A DNA stretch of 9,146 bases, taken from an uncultured Collinsella sp. Its GTDB lineage: Bacteria; Actinomycetota; Coriobacteriia; Coriobacteriales; Coriobacteriaceae. Of this stretch, positions 7,131 to 9,146 are shown piece after piece (positions within the stretch are counted from its first letter, which is position 1; every line of letters begins with the position of its first letter). Location of the stretch: NCBI GenBank assembly GCA_902494295.1, contig CABUSL010000087.1, positions 1-9,146 of the forward strand, read 5' to 3'. Made by a program: the position numbers and the translations under genes. Below the pieces are notes generated by a model that worked only from the letters and a program-made list of their open reading frames with translations, ran no database searches and was not told where the DNA came from.

Positions 7131-7159
7131 GCATACTAGACACTAAAGCCTAGTAATGC
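7131..7159. promoter_or_regulatory. TACTAG-N10-CTAGTA palindrome, candidate Rrf2-family operator
   Basis: TACTAG (7134-7139) and CTAGTA (7150-7155) are perfect inverted half-sites 10 bp apart. They are flanked by GCA and ATGC, so the symmetry extends with a one-base offset. The site abuts the cysK -35 and lies ~60 bp upstream of the regulator's own promoter. The total span of about 25 bp fits the footprint known for IscR/CymR-type dimers, though the bases do not match a site I can name. Confidence 0.5.
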
Positions 7160-7214
7160 AATAGGAAATAGAAGATTATTACGAGCTGATTAACCATCTT
7201 GACCGGAACGGGTA

Positions 7215-7242
7215 TTTTCAAAACCAATTTTTCGGCTAGAAT
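7215..7242 (+). promoter_or_regulatory. Candidate promoter of the Rrf2 regulator gene
   Basis: TTTTCA (7215-7220, 4 of 6) and TAGAAT (7237-7242, 5 of 6) are spaced by 16 bp, 37 bases before the ATG. The surrounding DNA is clearly more A/T-rich than the genes, as expected for a promoter region. Confidence 0.5.
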
Positions 7243-7278
7243 TTCTACGGACTAAATGACCGAAAGGCAGCACTATAC

Positions 7279-7707
7279 ATGTTGGTTTCTACAAAGGGCA
7301 GATATGCCCTGCGCGTTATGGTCGATCTGGCCGAGCACCAGGCGGCCGGTCGCATCCCGCTCAAAGAGATCGCGGCGCGACAGGGGATTTCCGAGAAATA
7401 TCTCGAGAACATCTTGGCTACGCTCGTGCGCGCCAACATGCTTTCGGGCATGCGCGGCAAGGGCGGCGGCTACGTGCTCACGCGCCCGCCCGAGCAGTAC
7501 ACGGTGGGCGAGATCCTGCGCCTGACCGAGGGCAGTCTGGCACCGGTTGCATGCCTGGATGGCGACTGCAAGGGCTGCTCACGCTCGGATGAGTGCCCCA
7601 CGCTCGACGTGTGGAAGAACCTGGACAAGCTCATCAACGACTACCTCGACGGTGTGACACTCGATCAACTTGTCGCTCCCAACCATGGCTACGACTACGT
7701 CATCTAA
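7279..7707 (+). CDS. Rrf2/IscR-family transcriptional regulator with four cysteines
   Basis: A 142-residue protein of normal Rrf2 length. The start MLVSTKGRYALRVMVDLA, the winged helix-turn-helix (IPLKEIAARQGISEKYLENIL, 26-46), the wing GMRGKGGGYVL (57-67) and VGEILRLTEG (76-85) are all family signatures. C92, C97, C100 and C106 form CX4CX2CX5C. E. coli IscR instead uses three cysteines and a histidine to hold [2Fe-2S], while Bacillus CymR, the cysteine-metabolism repressor that works with CysK, has no such cluster motif. The pattern supports a metal or Fe-S sensor. Divergence from cysK, with dyads between, suggests it controls cysK and perhaps itself. The start ATG has AAAGG 11 bases upstream. 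The exact subfamily (IscR, CymR, RirA-like) is not decided. Confidence 0.9.
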   Translation: MLVSTKGRYALRVMVDLAEHQAAGRIPLKEIAARQGISEKYLENILATLVRANMLSGMRGKGGGYVLTRPPEQYTVGEILRLTEGSLAPVACLDGDCKGCSRSDECPTLDVWKNLDKLINDYLDGVTLDQLVAPNHGYDYVI

Positions 7708-7714
7708 CCCACAC

Positions 7715-7745
7715 CTGCCATTTGGGGACGGGGTAGAAATGGTAG
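7715..7745. repeat. Inverted repeat with GGGGACGGGG loop (second copy of core)
   Basis: CTGCCATTT (7715-7723) pairs with AAATGGTAG (7737-7745) with one G-T pair, around GGGGACGGGGTAG. The loop shares GGGACGGGG with the element at 1124-1156, but the arms are unrelated. It starts eight bases past the regulator's stop and is followed by no T-run; the real terminator is further on. Confidence 0.7.
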
Positions 7746-7776
7746 ATTCTCTCGCCCTTTGAGACTTGACAAATAA

Positions 7777-7814
7777 GAAGGCCGCCCATTTTTGCGATGG
7801 GCGGCCTTCGTTTT
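7777..7814. terminator. Bidirectional intrinsic terminator between converging genes
   Basis: A perfect 13-bp stem, GAAGGCCGCCCAT (7777-7789) with ATGGGCGGCCTTC (7797-7809), has a 7-nt loop. It is followed by GTTTT on the plus strand and by TTATTTG on the minus strand. It serves the Rrf2 gene (+) and the YvlD-like gene (-). Confidence 0.85.
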
Positions 7815-7831
7815 GGGCTGTTGAGACGGGC

Positions 7832-7851
7832 ACGGCCGGAATGGCCGTTTT
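7832..7851 (+). terminator. Small second terminator on the plus strand
   Basis: ACGGCC (7832-7837) and GGCCGT (7843-7848) form a 6-bp stem with loop GGAAT, running into TTTT that overlaps the stop codon of the opposing gene. It would back up the larger terminator. Confidence 0.5.
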
Positions 7852-8215
7852 AGTCCTCGGCGATGCTGTCGAGGATGCTGCGCGTGATGGATACCAGGAT
7901 ACTGCCCATAAAGGCCGATCCAAAGCTGGCGATGGAGATGCCCGCGCCCAGCAGATTGACCGACAGGTAGCTGGCCAGCTCGAGCATAAAGCTGTTGACT
8001 ACGAGCTGAAAAACACCAAGCGTAATAATAGTGAGCGGCAGTGAGATGACGGTCAGGAACGGCTTGACGAGCGAATCGACAATGTTCAGGAACAGTCCCA
8101 CAAAGGCAAAGCAGACCCAGGTCTCGGCAAAGCCGAAGGGTTGGATACCGGGGACGAGGAACGTGGCGATCGCGATGGCGATCGAGGTGAAGAGCCAGTT
8201 AAGCATAAAGCGCAT
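7850..8215 (-). CDS. YvlD-like / phage-holin-4-2 family small membrane protein
   Basis: A 121-residue, very hydrophobic protein with about four membrane segments (near residues 5-22, 33-47, 52-80 and 83-113). The conserved middle NIVDSLVKPFLTVISLPLTI followed by TLGVFQLVVNSFML (44-77) is the signature of the family named after YvlD and listed as Phage_holin_4_2. Despite the name, it is usually a chromosomal membrane protein of unknown function, and no other phage gene is near. ATG 8215 has AAAGG nine bases upstream. It appears monocistronic, with a shared bidirectional terminator 36 bases past its stop. Confidence 0.85.
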   Translation of the reverse strand: MRFMLNWLFTSIAIAIATFLVPGIQPFGFAETWVCFAFVGLFLNIVDSLVKPFLTVISLPLTIITLGVFQLVVNSFMLELASYLSVNLLGAGISIASFGSAFMGSILVSITRSILDSIAED

Positions 8216-8426
8216 GGCGTGAATCCTTTCTTGCGCCGGGATTGCTGGCGTCGCGTGAAGCGGCTTACGGCGGCGACCTGGATGGTTGCGCGGGCGCGCC
8301 GCGGTGTTTGGGCGCCCATTGTCTCAAATATTCGTGGAGCTTACGTGCGCATATGGTTTCTAAACGGCGTTCGTCCTGAAAAACGCGCCGCTGGCAGAGA
8401 GTCTTGTCGCTTTAGTTTGGTGGTGT
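8216..8426. other. Intergenic region between divergent YvlD-like and YerC genes
   Basis: No gene is supported here. The stretch must carry the leftward promoter of the YvlD-like gene; I see only weak hexamers, such as minus-strand TAGAAA near 8357-8362. Most of it is G/C-rich with short CGCG-type dyads. A/T content rises near 8330-8390. Confidence 0.4.
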
Positions 8427-8434
8427 GCTACACT
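8427..8434 (+). promoter_or_regulatory. Candidate extended -10 promoter for the leader ORF and yerC
   Basis: TGCTACACT (8426-8434) is a TACACT hexamer with an upstream TG, the same extended -10 form as at mnmA. TTGTCG (8404-8409) is a possible -35 but at a long 19-bp spacing. Transcription would start near 8441, giving a ~100-nt leader before yerC. Confidence 0.45.
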
Positions 8435-8439
8435 GCTAC

Positions 8440-8463
8440 GGGCAAAAGCCACAGGCGTTGCCC
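8440..8463 (+). promoter_or_regulatory. Stem-loop at the 5' end of the yerC leader
   Basis: GGGCAA (8440-8445) pairs with TTGCCC (8458-8463), with an inner GCC-ACA-GGC. It lies at the predicted transcript 5' end. CAAAAG (8443-8448) could instead pair with CTTTTG (8515-8520), which overlaps the first Trp codon of the leader ORF. A switch between the two is possible but the alternative pairing is short. Confidence 0.4.
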
Positions 8464-8485
8464 TATTGCATAGAACGGGTGAACG

Positions 8486-8536
8486 ATGCCCGATGTCAGT
8501 ATCAACTTCGATGCCTTTTGGCGGGTTTGGCGGTGA
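8486..8536 (+). CDS. Proposed Trp-containing leader peptide upstream of yerC
   Basis: A 16-codon ORF reads MPDVSINFDAFWRVWR then TGA. Two of the last five residues are Trp (codons at 8519-8521 and 8528-8530). An in-frame TGA at 8480-8482 stops any longer version. Its start context GGTGAACGATG nearly equals that of yerC, GGTGATCGATG. Its stop (8534-8536) is the TGA of the yerC GGTGA ribosome-binding site, three bases before the yerC ATG. A ribosome stalled at either Trp codon would cover the yerC start region; one that terminates would be placed to reinitiate. Since yerC encodes a TrpR relative, this fits a tryptophan-sensing leader. The sequence facts are seen; translation and function are inferred. 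It could also be chance, or a former N-terminal extension of yerC. Confidence 0.5.
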   Translation: MPDVSINFDAFWRVWR

Positions 8537-8539
8537 TCG

Positions 8540-8839
8540 ATGAATATCGAGAACATGTTTGACAAGCCTGATGTCAAGCAGCTGGTCCACGCATTTAGCC
8601 TTTTGGACGACGAGAAGGATATCCAAGCGTTTTTGACCGATATCTGCACGCCGCGCGAGATTTGCGACCTTTCTCAGCGTTTGCAGGTTGCGCGCTATTT
8701 GGACGAGGGCGAGCCTTATGTTGAGGTTCAGGCCCGCACCGGCGCTTCGTCCACCACGGTGAGCCGCGTTTCAAAGGCGCTGAACGGCGAGTACGGTGGC
8801 TACCGCAAGATCCTCATTAAGTTGGAGGATGGCGAGTAG
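8540..8839 (+). CDS. yerC: TrpR-like transcriptional regulator, YerC/YecD family
   Basis: A 99-residue protein, normal for the YerC/YecD branch of the TrpR superfamily (B. subtilis YerC is about 104). It is all-helical, with FLTDICTPREICDLSQRLQVARYLDEG (31-57) as the conserved dimer and first-helix region. YVEVQARTGASSTTVSRVSKAL (60-81) is the helix-turn-helix. ATG 8540 follows GGCGGTGA (8529-8536), and a TCGAT/ATCGA mini-hairpin (8537-8550) covers the start codon. The family is related to the tryptophan repressor, but whether members bind tryptophan is not generally established. The Trp-rich ORF ending just upstream suggests a tie to tryptophan supply here. Terminated by a strong hairpin 27 bases past the stop. 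Confidence 0.93.
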   Translation: MNIENMFDKPDVKQLVHAFSLLDDEKDIQAFLTDICTPREICDLSQRLQVARYLDEGEPYVEVQARTGASSTTVSRVSKALNGEYGGYRKILIKLEDGE

Positions 8840-8865
8840 GCCAGCGACAACATTGAATTACGAAG

Positions 8866-8892
8866 AACCGTCCCTCCGGGGGCGGTTTTTAT
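8866..8892 (+). terminator. Intrinsic terminator of yerC
   Basis: AACCGTCCC (8866-8874) pairs with GGGGCGGTT (8879-8887) with one T-G pair and a TCCG tetraloop, running into TTTTTATAT. A clear Rho-independent terminator. Confidence 0.9.
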
Positions 8893-9023
8893 ATGCCCGC
8901 AATCGGCTGGTGCGTTGGGGTCAGGTTGCTTTGTACCAAAAGATGGAGCTGCGGTGGCAATGTGTCCGCTTGGGCGGGTAGGATGGATGCATTGATTATT
9001 GCGAACAGTTTGAGCGGAGGACC

Positions 9024-9146
9024 ATGCCTGTTCGAATCTATACCACCAATGCCGGCACGGATTTGAGTGATGCCGAGTCGGCGCTGCTTGCCGACCTTGT
9101 TGGCTGCCACGGACGTGCCGTGCTGCTGGCACCTACGTTTGCCGAG
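9024..9146 (+). CDS. N-terminal 41 codons of an unidentified protein (possibly AddB-like nuclease subunit)
   Basis: ATG 9024 has GGAGG (9016-9020) three bases upstream. The frame is open to the window edge: it begins MPVRIYTTNAGTDLSDAESA and ends near RAVLLAPTFAE. A hydrophobic strand followed by a LLAPTFAE-like turn resembles the N-terminal region of AddB/PD-(D/E)XK helicase-nuclease subunits, which often read LLxPTxxE. But 41 residues do not settle it, and no catalytic motif is in view. A TAGGAT hexamer at 8979-8984 is a possible -10. The gene itself is well supported; the identity is a guess. Confidence 0.5.
   Translation, partial: MPVRIYTTNAGTDLSDAESALLADLVGCHGRAVLLAPTFAE

Noticed and set aside
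7766..7771. Perfect TTGACA hexamer after the Rrf2 gene as a promoter
   Set aside because: No -10 box follows at 15-19 bp; that position is the arm and loop of the bidirectional terminator, with no gene downstream on that strand.
7850..8215. Evidence of a prophage, from the phage-holin family name
   Set aside because: The YvlD-like family is mostly chromosomal, and no lysin, capsid, integrase or attachment site is visible nearby.

Overview
The window (about 60% G+C, strong GC/CG third-position bias in well-expressed genes) looks like chromosomal DNA of a gut actinobacterium of the class Coriobacteriia. Collinsella or a close relative is the best guess. This rests on overall gene style, the mix of fucO, M42 peptidase, mnmA, cysK, Rrf2 regulator and a TrpR-like YerC gene, and the many G-rich palindromes between genes. 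The genus is inferred, not shown. There are ten protein genes, two of them cut by the window edges, plus one proposed short leader ORF. I see no rRNA, tRNA, CRISPR, transposase or phage structural gene.

Left part (1-2100): the N-terminal part of a YgiQ-type radical SAM protein on the minus strand is cut at its first cluster cysteine. It is divergent from a DUF1275 (YoaK-like) membrane protein on the plus strand. A perfect 11-bp inverted repeat with a GGGACGGGG loop lies between them. Centre left (2100-4800): a monocistronic lactaldehyde reductase (fucO) with very biased codons is followed by a near-continuous ~130-nt palindrome, then by an M42-family metallopeptidase. Its 3' end faces mnmA, and a perfect 23-bp inverted repeat sits between the two.

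Centre right (4800-7710): mnmA (tRNA U34 2-thiolation) and cysK (cysteine synthase) lie in series on the minus strand with an intrinsic terminator between them. cysK is divergent from a four-cysteine Rrf2/IscR-type regulator, and the shared intergenic region carries two dyads suited to be operators. CysK makes cysteine and MnmA uses cysteine-derived sulfur, so the three genes form a sulfur-linked neighbourhood. Right part (7710-9146): a second GGGACGGGG-loop palindrome and a bidirectional terminator precede a YvlD-like four-helix membrane protein on the minus strand. A TrpR-like YerC regulator follows on the plus strand, then a terminator and the first 41 codons of another gene.

The most interesting signal is just upstream of yerC: a 16-codon ORF with two Trp codons (..FWRVWR-stop). 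Its stop codon lies inside the yerC ribosome-binding site, and its own start context (GGTGANCGATG) is nearly the same as that of yerC. It looks like a tryptophan-sensing leader peptide acting on a TrpR-family regulator by translational coupling. The dispersed palindromes are the second signal.
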